A DNA stretch of 64,000 nt from Clostridia bacterium (GTDB lineage: Bacteria > Bacillota > Clostridia > Christensenellales > Aristaeellaceae): NCBI GenBank assembly GCA_017397895.1, contig JAFQHP010000032.1, positions 1-64,000 on the forward strand. Reading direction: 5' to 3'. Position 1 is the first letter of the stretch. Each line of letters begins with the position of its first letter. A program made the position numbers and the translations under genes. The notes under the pieces were generated by a model. It did no database searches. It saw nothing but the letters and a program-made list of their open reading frames with translations, and was not told the origin of the DNA. Below are positions 45,543-53,891 of the stretch, in pieces.

Positions 45543-47282
45543 TTACTTCAGACCCATGGCTTCCTGGCACAGCGCCCACTTGACATTCGCTTCGTTCTGG
45601 CTCCATTCCACGCACTGGTCATAACCGTACTGGTCGCAGATCTTGCGCATTTCGTTCACATGGAAATTGTATTCCGCATCGCTCTTGGCGTAGATGGCGC
45701 GCCAGGAATAGGTAACGATGGCCTTGGTCACCTGGCCCCACACAACCTTCAGGGTATCATCCTTGGAGGCTTCCTTGTGGTTGACATCGGGCATGATGAG
45801 GTAGGGATGGTTTTCCATATACTGTTCGGACAGGGTGTAGCCGGTGTAGTCGCGCCAATCCTGCTGGATGGGGTAGACGGTGTCGGCCAGCTGAGAAGCC
45901 CAGGTGTCGCTGTTGAATGCTTCGCCAAGCTTGCCTTCGGGGTTGATCATGTCCTTGGACAGGGTGGTGTTGTTGATCTGGAGGCAGCCGTCGTTGAAGT
46001 TGTTGGAGAGCACATAGGTGTTGCCGGTGTCGGGAGAGGTCCATTCCACGCCGGTCAGGTCATACTTGCTGTCCTTATTGCAGGTGGCGCCCAGTTCGGT
46101 GAAGTACATACCGCCCTGCTCGTTGTAATCCCACATGAGACCCTTGGGGCCGTACCACATGGTCATGGAGCCTTCGGGAGTGGCCAGCCAGTCAAGAACC
46201 GCCAGGCACAGTTCGGGATATTCGGTATCTGCGCCGATGGACCAGATACGGTTGCCGCCCTGGTTGCCCAGGCCGTACACGATGGGGGTGGCTTCTTCAG
46301 GCACGCAGGCGTACATATACTTGCCGGCTTCCAGATGTTCGGGGGTATTGAAGGCCATGGAACCGGCATAGTTGAAGATGGACCAGAAGGTGCCGCCGGC
46401 CTTCAGCTTTTCGCTCATCTTTTCGAAGGTCTGGGTCATGGAGTTGGGATCCAGCAGGTCGTTCTGATAGAGCTTGTTGAAGAACTTCAGGCATTCCATG
46501 TAGGGGCTGCCTTCGGCAAGACAATCATAGAATTCGCCGTTGGTGGGGTTGAAGTGGCCGATGCCCAGCTCGTCATAGCCGTAGTAGGCGGTGGCCAGGG
46601 CCTTGACGTACATGACCATGTTGCCGTCCCAGTCGGGCCAGACGGAAACGGCGTAGGTTTCGTTGCCGTTTTCGTCGGTGGGGTTGATTTCCTTCATCTG
46701 CTTGAACACTTCCAGCAGGCCGTCCAGGTTCTTGATGGCGGGATAGCCCAGTTCCTTATACAGATCCCAGCGCAGGTCCCAGGTGTAGAAGAAGGACTGG
46801 TGAGCGCCTTCGGTGGTGGCCACATTGAAGCCGAAGCCGTGGATCTTGTCGTTGCCGTTGTTCTTGCGGTTAGCTTCCAGGGCAGCGGTGTAGTTGGCGG
46901 TGAGGTAGGGGGCCCAGGTCTGCATCAGGTCATCTTCTTCCCAATCCAGCAGCATGCCCTTATCCACGGCGTTCTGATAGTCTTCGCCGTTGGCGCCCCA
47001 GACAACGATGTCGCCCAGGTTGCCGCTTTCCATGCGGGTTTCATAGGTGCCGTCAGAGTCGGGGATGATGTTGATCTTCACATTGAATTTATCTTCCAGC
47101 AGCGTGGCGCTCCAGCCGCCCTGCATACCGGAATAGTTGGCCAGCTGGCTGTACACAGTCAGGGTGATGGGGCCGTCTTCACGGGGGAAGATGTCGAAAA
47201 TGCTTTCTGCAAAAGCGGGAGAGGCGCTGACCAGCATGATGACCGTCATCACAAAGGCCAGAAAACGGGTGGTCTTTTTCAT
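45543..47282 (-). CDS. ABC transporter extracellular solute-binding protein (oligosaccharide type), no lipobox
   Basis: A 579-residue LplA-like binding protein. Residues 1-25 are a signal peptide ending in PAFA-E, the pattern of signal peptidase I; the Cys of a lipobox is missing, so it would not be lipid-anchored as most Gram-positive binding proteins are. The mature part begins ITLTVYSQLANYSG and contains EDKFNVKINIIP, PEGSMTMWYGPKG and many Trp/Tyr residues, usual for sugar binding. It lies after the two permease genes. Retention at the cell may depend on the permease or on the anchored coiled-coil protein of this operon (inference). Confidence 0.88.
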   Translation of the reverse strand: MKKTTRFLAFVMTVIMLVSASPAFAESIFDIFPREDGPITLTVYSQLANYSGMQGGWSATLLEDKFNVKINIIPDSDGTYETRMESGNLGDIVVWGANGEDYQNAVDKGMLLDWEEDDLMQTWAPYLTANYTAALEANRKNNGNDKIHGFGFNVATTEGAHQSFFYTWDLRWDLYKELGYPAIKNLDGLLEVFKQMKEINPTDENGNETYAVSVWPDWDGNMVMYVKALATAYYGYDELGIGHFNPTNGEFYDCLAEGSPYMECLKFFNKLYQNDLLDPNSMTQTFEKMSEKLKAGGTFWSIFNYAGSMAFNTPEHLEAGKYMYACVPEEATPIVYGLGNQGGNRIWSIGADTEYPELCLAVLDWLATPEGSMTMWYGPKGLMWDYNEQGGMYFTELGATCNKDSKYDLTGVEWTSPDTGNTYVLSNNFNDGCLQINNTTLSKDMINPEGKLGEAFNSDTWASQLADTVYPIQQDWRDYTGYTLSEQYMENHPYLIMPDVNHKEASKDDTLKVVWGQVTKAIVTYSWRAIYAKSDAEYNFHVNEMRKICDQYGYDQCVEWSQNEANVKWALCQEAMGLK

Positions 47283-47330
47283 GGGAAATCTCCTTTCAAA
47301 ATGATGATGGAACGATATTGATATGCCGGA

Positions 47331-48248
47331 TCAGCCCTTGACGGCGCCCAGCATAATGCCCTTGACGAAGTAGCGCTGCATGACAGGATACACAACCAGG
47401 ATGGGAATGATGGTCACCATGGAGATGGTGTACTTAACCACCTTGGTGTTGAGCATATTCTGGATGGCGGTATTGGATACGCCGCCGGAGGAGCTCATGG
47501 CAGCGCCAAGGTTGGAATAGGTATTGAGGTAAATATACAGCCGGTGCTGCAGGGTATACAGCTGGGGCTTGTTGCTCATCAGAAGCAGGGAATCCTGGAA
47601 GGAGTTCCAGTTGCCCACGGCGCCGAAAATGGCGATGGTGGCCAGGATAGGGATGGAAAGAGGCCAGATGATGGAGCGGAACACACGGGGCGTGCTGGCG
47701 CCGTCAATCACGGCGGATTCTTCCAGGGAGGCGGGGATGGATTCGATATAGGTCTTCACCAGAATGATGTTGTAGGGGGCTACCATGCCGGGGATGATGT
47801 AGGCCAGGAAATTATCCGTCAGGCCCAGCATCAGCATGTTCATGTACCACGGAACCAGACCGGCGTTGAAGTACATGGTGATCACCAGCGCACGGTACCA
47901 GAAGGAGCGCTTCCACATCTTCTGCTTGGTAACCATGTAGCCTGCCCAGGCGGAAACCACCACCATCAGGCCGGTACCCAGGATGGTGCGGGCCACCGTT
48001 ACCAGGATGGAGGAGCCCAGGTCAGTCACGTTCTGCAGGGCCACGTAGTTGGAAAAGTGAATGCCCTGGGGAATGAAGTTGATCAGGCCCCGGGATACCA
48101 GGTCGTTATCGGAGATGGTATTGATGAAGAGGTAGTAGAAGGGGAAGATGCAGATCAGTGTGAAGAGGGAGAAGAAAACGATGATGACAGTGTCGATCAC
48201 GATGTCAATGGGACGACGCTTGATTATATTTGCTTTGTTCTTTTTCAT
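47331..48248 (-). CDS. Carbohydrate ABC transporter permease (LplC/MalG type)
   Basis: A 305-residue inner-membrane subunit with six predicted membrane segments. The cytoplasmic EAA loop, which contacts the ATPase, reads EESAVIDGASTPRVFRSIIWP. The end YFVKGIMLGAVKG is typical of LplC-type permeases. No ATPase gene is present, so a shared MsmX/UgpC-like ATPase encoded elsewhere is expected. It starts 15 bases after the stop of the larger permease gene. Confidence 0.93.
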   Translation of the reverse strand: MKKNKANIIKRRPIDIVIDTVIIVFFSLFTLICIFPFYYLFINTISDNDLVSRGLINFIPQGIHFSNYVALQNVTDLGSSILVTVARTILGTGLMVVVSAWAGYMVTKQKMWKRSFWYRALVITMYFNAGLVPWYMNMLMLGLTDNFLAYIIPGMVAPYNIILVKTYIESIPASLEESAVIDGASTPRVFRSIIWPLSIPILATIAIFGAVGNWNSFQDSLLLMSNKPQLYTLQHRLYIYLNTYSNLGAAMSSSGGVSNTAIQNMLNTKVVKYTISMVTIIPILVVYPVMQRYFVKGIMLGAVKG

Positions 48249-48263
48249 TGCCTCTTCACCTCC

Positions 48264-49745
48264 TTAAATAATGCTCTCGCCGCGCACAGCCTTGGAAACA
48301 CGGTTGGCGCAGAATAGCAGCGTTATGCCGATGAGGGACTTGGAAATACCAACAACGGTGGAGATGGGGATCAGGCCGTCCTTGATACCGATGTTGTACA
48401 CATACAGATCCAGCACTTCGATGACATCCTTGTTCAGGGCGTTTTCGAACACCAGGTACTGTTCCATACCGTTGGAGAGAATGCCGGCAATACTCATCAG
48501 CAGCATCACGCAGTAGGTGGGCATAAGGCCGGGAATGGTAACATGCCAGATGCACTGCCAGCGGCCGGCACCGTCCACACGGGCAGCTTCATAGAGCTGC
48601 TGGTCGATACCGGCAATACCGGCGATATAGATGATAGCGCTCCAGCCAACGCCTTTCCAGGTGCCCCAAAGGAGCATTTTCAGCCAAATATTATCGGCAG
48701 AAGCCAGGTAATCGGTATCGGATACGATGCCGAAGACATTGGTGAGGAAGTTGTTGATGAAGCCGTCGGAAGCGAAAATCGCCAGAGCGAAAGAATACAC
48801 CAGCACCCAGGAGATGAAGTTGGGGATGGTGGTGAAGGTTTGCACGAAGCGCTGGAACTTGGAAGAACGTACTTCGGCAAGCAATACGGCAAAGGCGATG
48901 GGCAGCCAGCTGGTAGCAATGCCAAGGCCGCTCATGATCAATGTGTTACGCAGCACACGGACAAGGTCCATCCGGGTGGCGGGATTTTCAAACAGATAGG
49001 CGAACCATTTCAGGCCCACAAAATTGTCCATACTCAGCGTATCGCCTACTTTGTAATCAAAGAAGGCAAAACGCCAACCGTAGATGGGCAGGTAAGAGAA
49101 GAGGAAGGTGAGGAAAAGAACCGGCATGAACATCAGGAACAGACGGTACTTTTCTTCCATTTCCATTTTGGCTTCACTGGTGCGGCGCATCACAATGAAC
49201 ATCTGTACCAGGGAAGACAGAAGAATCAGAACAGCCACAACGGCAAAAACATAGATGCCATTGGGGAAGTTGGGCTGAACATTGTTCAGCTTGCCGGCTT
49301 CGGTGACAGTGGCCAGCACGGAAGTGTAGCTGTAATAGATGACGCCAAGGCCGCCCAGCATGGAAAGGGAGCCGGCCAGGGGGAAGAAAGAAGCCCGCTT
49401 CTTCATGCGGTTATTGCCCAGGCTCATGCAAGCACCCACAGCGCAAACAATGATGCCAAGAAGCAGGATGGCAGCGCCTGCCATCAGGGTGTAGAACTGC
49501 TCCGGCGTGACCCACTTCATACGAAGGGGACGGGCCAGGCTGGCAGTGATGGTATCGTAGGAGATAGCGGTGGTGAAAAGAGATGTGTTCTGGTTGATTT
49601 TCAGCGAAATCCGCCCGGGATTTACCTGCGGGAAAAACACAAGAAAGCCTGCGATGAGGATCAGCAGACGATTGATAATTTCCACAAAGGTGGAGCGCTT
49701 CTTGACGCCTGTCACCTGATTGGGAAGAGCAGCATTCAGTTCCAT
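48264..49745 (-). CDS. Carbohydrate ABC transporter permease (LplB type) with an extra N-terminal membrane domain
   Basis: Residues ~200-493 form a standard LplB/MalF-like permease: KYRLFLMFMPVLFLTFLFSY as first segment and the EAA loop YEAARVDGAGRWQCIWHVTIP. The first ~195 residues are additional, with about four membrane segments (near 25-42, 86-108, 120-140, 165-185) and an outer loop at ~43-85. LplB proteins are usually about 300 residues, so the extension is unusual, though MalF also has extra N-terminal segments. The start at 49745 has GAGG upstream. It is 87 bases downstream of the coiled-coil protein gene. Confidence 0.9.
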   Translation of the reverse strand: MELNAALPNQVTGVKKRSTFVEIINRLLILIAGFLVFFPQVNPGRISLKINQNTSLFTTAISYDTITASLARPLRMKWVTPEQFYTLMAGAAILLLGIIVCAVGACMSLGNNRMKKRASFFPLAGSLSMLGGLGVIYYSYTSVLATVTEAGKLNNVQPNFPNGIYVFAVVAVLILLSSLVQMFIVMRRTSEAKMEMEEKYRLFLMFMPVLFLTFLFSYLPIYGWRFAFFDYKVGDTLSMDNFVGLKWFAYLFENPATRMDLVRVLRNTLIMSGLGIATSWLPIAFAVLLAEVRSSKFQRFVQTFTTIPNFISWVLVYSFALAIFASDGFINNFLTNVFGIVSDTDYLASADNIWLKMLLWGTWKGVGWSAIIYIAGIAGIDQQLYEAARVDGAGRWQCIWHVTIPGLMPTYCVMLLMSIAGILSNGMEQYLVFENALNKDVIEVLDLYVYNIGIKDGLIPISTVVGISKSLIGITLLFCANRVSKAVRGESII

Positions 49746-49832
49746 TTCAAATCCTCGATTCCGTTGAAAATTCTGTCCATCCAAGGTGCGGCGTACTCCC
49801 CCGGAGAGGAGCACGCCGCATAAACATTGGAA

Positions 49833-52364
49833 TTAACGAACCAGACCGGTCACAGTGAAGGTGACAGTGATGGTGGTGTTGGGGCCGGGCACAGTGCAGC
49901 CGATGTCTTCGGTGGAACCGTAGGCATTGACGAACAGCAGACGGGCATAATCGCCTTCAAAGTCCACTTCGGTGTAGTCGATGGTCTTGCCGTCGCCGAT
50001 CTTCACCTTGGCGTCGGAGATGGTCACATGGCCTTCTTCAACCAGGGCAGAGGGGAAGTCGGTGGAAACGAAGAGCAGGTTGTAAGCTTCGTCGGAGCCA
50101 AAGCCCATTTCGCCGGTGGTGAGGGACACGGTGTAGGTGCCGTCGCCGGTGATGGCAGCATCAACGAAGGTTCCGCCGTAGTCAACAGCATTGCCGTCGG
50201 CATCCCAGCCGGTGAGACGATCGAAGAAGCCGGGGTTAGCTTCGCTGTTGAGGCCGTAGGAGGCATCGCTCCATTCGTTGCGGAAGATGTAGGAAGCAGT
50301 CTGCACGCCGATGTAGGCATTGTAATCCTTGGCCAGCAGTTCGTCCACTTCGGCCTGGCTCATGCCTTCGGTTTCTTCGGCAGCGGCAACAGGCTCAGCG
50401 CCCTTGACGAACTTGAAGGTAACTTCCACATTCTGCACGGAAGCGAAAGCAGCCTTGTCAACCATGATGGCGGAAACGCCGGTCAGGTCGGCATCGGAGG
50501 TACGGGCAGCAGCGGGCAGTTCGGACACCCATTCGTTGTAGAAGTTGATGCGGGTGGTCACTTCGTCATCGGAGGTGGTGAAGCCTTCGGTGAAGGCCAC
50601 TTCTTCGCCGTTGACCTTGATGGAGGTGATTTCCATGCAATAGCCGGGATACTGCAGTTCGCCGTTGGCAATGCCCACAGCGGCAAAGGCCAGGTCGGTG
50701 GCAGCGCCGCCGTCCACGCCGGTGAAGTCCAGAGCGACGGTGTATTCACCTTCGCCGGTGACATTGACGTTGGTGGCCTTCACGGCAGAATCGTCCACGC
50801 CCCAGTACTGGTTGGCCCAGGCGGCGTCGGCATACATGATGTAAGCCATGGCGTCATAAAGAGTGAAGTCGATTTCGTAGGTCTTCACTTCGGTATCGAA
50901 GAGGGTCTTATCTACGATCACGGCAGAGATGCCGTCCTTGTTGGAGTTGTAGGTGCGGGCATCTTCGGGCACTTCGCTCACCCATTCGTTCATCACGTTC
51001 ATGCGGGTGGTGAGGCCTTCGTCAGTGGAGGTGTAGCCCTTGGTGAAGGCAACACTTTCGCCGTTGATGCGGATGTCGTTGATCTTGATGGCATAGCCGG
51101 GGAAGGTGATTTCGCCGCGATGGATCATCAGGCCGGTGAAAGCAACGCCGGTGGCATAGCCGGTATCGGTTTCGGTGAAATCAAGGCCCACGGTGTAGTC
51201 GCCGGCGCCAGTGATCTTGGCTTCGGTAGCCTTCACCTTGGTTTCGGCGCCATCGTGCCACCACTGCTGAGCCCAGGAAGCATCAGCGAAAGCGATGTAG
51301 GCCACGTCTTCGCACTTCTTGGTGAAGGTGAAGTCCACTTCCACGGTTTCCACGGAAGCGAAAGCGGTCTTATCCACGATGATGGGGGAGGCGTTGGAGG
51401 TGTCACCGTCGAAGGAACGGGCATCTTCGGGCAGTTCGGCAACCCATTCGTTCATGATGTTCATGCGGGTTTCAATGCCGTTGTCGGAAGAGGTGTAGCC
51501 CTTGCCAACTTCGATAGCTTCTCCGTTGACGCGGATTTCGTTGATCTTGATGTACCAGCCGGGGAAGGTCTTTTCGCCGTTGACGATGCCAAGGGCGGAG
51601 AAGGCCAGGTCGGTGGCAACACCGGAAGCGGTGCCCTTGAAGTTCAGGCCAACAGTATAGTCGCCTTCGCCGGTGATGAGGGCCTTGGTGGCCTGCACGC
51701 CGGAGCCGTCATCGGTGCCCCAGTACTGGTTGGCCCAGGCAGCGTCAGCATACATCAGGTAAGCCACGTCCACCACTTCGCTGGACTGGATGCCGGCATA
51801 GAGCGCTTCCAGCTGGGCCTTGGCGGCCTTCACTTCTTCTTCCAGAGCGGCGATTTTTTCAGCAGTAGCGGCAGCAGCGGTTTCGTCATCAGCAGCAGCG
51901 GCAGCAGCGGCGCTGTTGAGGGCTTCAATGGAAGCATCCTTTTCAGCAGCGGCAGCGGTGAGGGCTTCGATGGAAGCATCCTTTTCAGCAGCAGCGGCGG
52001 TGAGTGCTTCGATGGAAGCGTCCTTTTCGGCAGCGGCAGTGTTCAGGGCTTCGATGGAAGCGTCCTTTTCGGCAGCGGCAGTGTTCAGGGCTTCGATGGA
52101 AGCGTCCTTTTCGGCAGCGGCAGTGTTCAGAGCTTCAATGGAAGCATCCTTTTCAGCAGCAGCAGCAGTGAGGGTTTCGATTTCAGCGGTCTTGGCAGCA
52201 ATGGTTTCTTCCAGGCTGGTGATCTGCTCAACCTTGGCAGCCACTTCTTCATTCAGAGAAGTGATTTCGCCGGCCTTCTTGCTGGCGTCGTTCCACTTTA
52301 CGCCTGCGAGAACCGCAACCGCAACCAGAACGATGGCAAGAATAATGGAAAGTGCCTTCTTCAT
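49833..52364 (-). CDS. Membrane-anchored coiled-coil protein with four tandem Trp-containing domains, family not recognised
   Basis: An 843-residue protein. Residues 5-22 are one hydrophobic segment (signal anchor; no clear cleavage site). Residues ~30-190 are a predicted coiled coil containing six copies of a 14-residue unit, EKDASIEALNTAAA, at 71-154. Four domains of about 145-165 residues follow, beginning near 196, 351, 500 and 681. The first three share AY-x-x-YADA-x-WA-x-Q-x-W, a GDYTV-x-L-x-F strand, a VNGE...GYTS turn and R-x-N-x-x-NEWV. The fourth is divergent. The beta-rich pattern with exposed Trp suggests ligand, perhaps glycan, binding. Operon context with sugar uptake genes supports this, but no known family is recognised. 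Confidence 0.8.
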   Translation of the reverse strand: MKKALSIILAIVLVAVAVLAGVKWNDASKKAGEITSLNEEVAAKVEQITSLEETIAAKTAEIETLTAAAAEKDASIEALNTAAAEKDASIEALNTAAAEKDASIEALNTAAAEKDASIEALTAAAAEKDASIEALTAAAAEKDASIEALNSAAAAAAADDETAAAATAEKIAALEEEVKAAKAQLEALYAGIQSSEVVDVAYLMYADAAWANQYWGTDDGSGVQATKALITGEGDYTVGLNFKGTASGVATDLAFSALGIVNGEKTFPGWYIKINEIRVNGEAIEVGKGYTSSDNGIETRMNIMNEWVAELPEDARSFDGDTSNASPIIVDKTAFASVETVEVDFTFTKKCEDVAYIAFADASWAQQWWHDGAETKVKATEAKITGAGDYTVGLDFTETDTGYATGVAFTGLMIHRGEITFPGYAIKINDIRINGESVAFTKGYTSTDEGLTTRMNVMNEWVSEVPEDARTYNSNKDGISAVIVDKTLFDTEVKTYEIDFTLYDAMAYIMYADAAWANQYWGVDDSAVKATNVNVTGEGEYTVALDFTGVDGGAATDLAFAAVGIANGELQYPGYCMEITSIKVNGEEVAFTEGFTTSDDEVTTRINFYNEWVSELPAAARTSDADLTGVSAIMVDKAAFASVQNVEVTFKFVKGAEPVAAAEETEGMSQAEVDELLAKDYNAYIGVQTASYIFRNEWSDASYGLNSEANPGFFDRLTGWDADGNAVDYGGTFVDAAITGDGTYTVSLTTGEMGFGSDEAYNLLFVSTDFPSALVEEGHVTISDAKVKIGDGKTIDYTEVDFEGDYARLLFVNAYGSTEDIGCTVPGPNTTITVTFTVTGLVR
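51903..52154 (-). repeat. Six 42-base tandem repeats encoding the coiled-coil heptads
   Basis: Six in-frame 42-base units each encode EKDASIEAL plus five small residues, that is two heptads. The three central copies are nearly identical at the DNA level, which allows slippage or recombination changing stalk length without a frameshift. Confidence 0.85.
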
Positions 52365-52400
52365 ACGGGTTTCTCCTCCTTAAATATGGTTATACCATTC

Positions 52401-52418
52401 ATTTGTCCATGGACAAAT
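52401..52418. promoter_or_regulatory. Perfect 18-base palindrome before the coiled-coil gene
   Basis: ATTTGTCCATGGACAAAT equals its own reverse complement. It lies between the lacI stop and the coiled-coil gene start, 37 bases from the latter. It could be an operator or a short hairpin; no T-run follows in the direction of transcription. Confidence 0.55.
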
Positions 52419-52423
52419 AAGGC

Positions 52424-53419
52424 TCATGTGGGAAGGGGACGAAGCGTTCCGCCGGGCACCAGCTGGCCGGAAACGACAACACATTCATCCTTCGGACGGA
52501 CGCCTGGGGCTTCAATCTGACTGATGAGCAATACCACTGCCATTTCACCCTTTTTCTGCACGTCCTGCTTGTAGGTTGTAAGGCGGGGGCGGATAACCGT
52601 GGAAAGCATGATACCGTCATAGCCGATAATGCCAATATCATCCGGTATGGAAAGGCCCGCCTTTTCCAGCTGGGTAAAGGCACCCAGGCAGGAGTAATCA
52701 TCCGGGTAGAGGATACAGGATGGGGGATCGGGCAAAGCAAGCAGACGTTTTGTGGCTTCCGCATTGCTTTGCGGCTCGTGATAAAAGGCAGCCTGCACAT
52801 AGCCCTCCGGCACATTCAGCCCCAGGGAGCAGCATGTCTTGTAAAAGCCGTTCACCCGCTGATCGGTGATATAGCCGGGCTGTCCGTGGACAAAGGCAAT
52901 CTTGCGGTAACCGCGCTCATAAGCGTGGCGCACCAGCTGATCAATACTGCTGTGGTGATCGGAAATGACACAGGGGCAGCAGGTGTATTGGTAATCGATG
53001 GCCACGCAGGGCAGATCGCTTCCGGCCAGCTGCATTACTTCCGGCGATTCAAACGTTGCCTGCAGAATAATTACGCCGTCAAGCCCCCGGTACTTGGCAT
53101 GCTCGTAATAGGCGGTTTGCTTGGACTTGGAAAGGAAAGTGATATCGTATCCCTTTTGCTCCGCAGTGGTGCGGATTCTGTCAATGAGCAGGGAAAAATA
53201 TTCGTGATGGATTTCGTCTTCGTAGAGGATGCCGATATTATAGGAACGGTTGGTTTTCAGGGCACGGGCGGCGGCATTGGGATAATACCCCATTTCCTGT
53301 GCCAGACGGCGGATGCGCTTGGCGGTGTTGCTGTTTACATCACTCTGGCCGTTCAGGGCACGGGACACCGTGGCAACAGAAACATTGCAAAGATTGGCAA
53401 TGTCCTTGAGCGTGACCAT
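52424..53419 (-). CDS. LacI-family transcriptional regulator
   Basis: A 331-residue sugar-responsive repressor. The N-terminal HTH reads LKDIANLCNVSVATVSRALN and is followed by the hinge helix (residues ~45-60, AQEMGYYPNAAARAL). The periplasmic-binding-protein-like domain has IGIIGYDGIMLSTVIRPRLTTY near the C-terminus. It is the first gene of the sugar operon and has LacI-type sites close to its own promoter, so self-regulation and control of the transporter genes are likely. Effector: probably a xyloglucan-derived sugar (inference). Confidence 0.93.
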   Translation of the reverse strand: MVTLKDIANLCNVSVATVSRALNGQSDVNSNTAKRIRRLAQEMGYYPNAAARALKTNRSYNIGILYEDEIHHEYFSLLIDRIRTTAEQKGYDITFLSKSKQTAYYEHAKYRGLDGVIILQATFESPEVMQLAGSDLPCVAIDYQYTCCPCVISDHHSSIDQLVRHAYERGYRKIAFVHGQPGYITDQRVNGFYKTCCSLGLNVPEGYVQAAFYHEPQSNAEATKRLLALPDPPSCILYPDDYSCLGAFTQLEKAGLSIPDDIGIIGYDGIMLSTVIRPRLTTYKQDVQKKGEMAVVLLISQIEAPGVRPKDECVVVSGQLVPGGTLRPLPT

Positions 53420-53456
53420 GCATCCACCCCCTGTCTGAAAACAATATCAAAAGAAC

Positions 53457-53470
53457 TGTAAACGTTTGCA
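53457..53470. promoter_or_regulatory. LacI/CcpA-type operator in the lacI leader
   Basis: TGTAAACGTTTGCA, a near-palindrome around the CG centre typical of LacI-family operators. It lies just downstream of the lacI -10, where a bound repressor would block transcription. Confidence 0.7.
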
Positions 53471-53475
53471 AGTCC

Positions 53476-53505
53476 ATGATAGTACAGTTTTATGAGCATT
53501 GTCAA
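53476..53505 (-). promoter_or_regulatory. Promoter of the lacI-transporter operon
   Basis: Minus strand TTGACA (53500-53505), an 18-base spacer and TATCAT (53476-53481), ahead of the operator at 53457-53470. Confidence 0.7.
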
Positions 53506-53565
53506 GATATTTTTTGAATAATATGAGATAATTGGCACAAAATATGCGCATTTTACGCAGATGTA

Positions 53566-53611
53566 AAGAAACGTTAACAAAAATGAAATATCAATCGTTG
53601 AAAACGTTCAC
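53566..53611. promoter_or_regulatory. Two further LacI/CcpA-like sites upstream of the lacI promoter
   Basis: AAGAAACGTTAACA (53566-53579) and TGAAAACGTTCACG (53598-53611) share the AAACGTT core with the site at 53457. Their centres are 32 bases apart, about three helical turns, and the first lies 109 bases from the leader operator. The second matches the catabolite-response-element consensus at 13 of 14 positions. Confidence 0.6.
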
Positions 53612-53673
53612 GGAACATAATTGTCTGATTCGGAAACTGCCAATGACCCATGATGGGAGAAAATAAATTTTCC

Positions 53674-53702
53674 TTGACAGGAGGCCTGCCAGGATGTATA
53701 AT
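53674..53702 (+). promoter_or_regulatory. Promoter of tRNA-Leu
   Basis: Perfect TTGACA (53674-53679), a 17-base spacer and TATAAT (53697-53702), 13 bases before the tRNA. Confidence 0.85.
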
Positions 53703-53715
53703 AATTTCCGTTCAC

Positions 53716-53802
53716 GCCGGTGTGTTGGAATTGGCAGACGAGGCGGACTCAAAATCCGTTGTCAGCGATGACGTGTGGGTTCGAGTCCCACCACCGGCAC
53801 CA
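53716..53802 (+). tRNA. tRNA-Leu (CAA anticodon), CCA encoded
   Basis: A class II tRNA with acceptor arms GCCGGTG and CACCGGC, discriminator A and encoded CCA. The anticodon loop CTCAAAA gives CAA, reading UUG. A long variable arm follows the anticodon stem, and GGTTCGAGTCC forms the T loop. Confidence 0.95.
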
Positions 53803-53806
53803 ATGG

Positions 53807-53838
53807 GACTGAAATCTGTATGGTTTCAGTCTTTTTCA
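53807..53838 (+). terminator. Terminator of tRNA-Leu
   Basis: An eight-base-pair stem (53807-53814 with 53824-53831) is followed by TTTTT. Confidence 0.85.
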
Positions 53839-53842
53839 TTTG

Positions 53843-53873
53843 TAAAAAACCGCCCTCAGAATGACTTGAGGGC
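53843..53873 (-). terminator. Terminator of the orphan membrane-protein gene
   Basis: On the minus strand a seven-base-pair stem (53867-53873 with 53852-53858) is followed by GGTTTTTTAC. Confidence 0.8.
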
Positions 53874-53891
53874 AGTGATACGTGAATTTAT

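Noticed and set aside
51903..52154. CRISPR-like direct repeats
   Set aside because: Repeats are contiguous without spacers and encode heptads in frame, so they are coding repeats.
49827..52520. 897-codon open frame antisense to the coiled-coil protein gene
   Set aside because: Its apparent repeats mirror the 42-base repeats and domain repeats of the real gene; there is no start signal.
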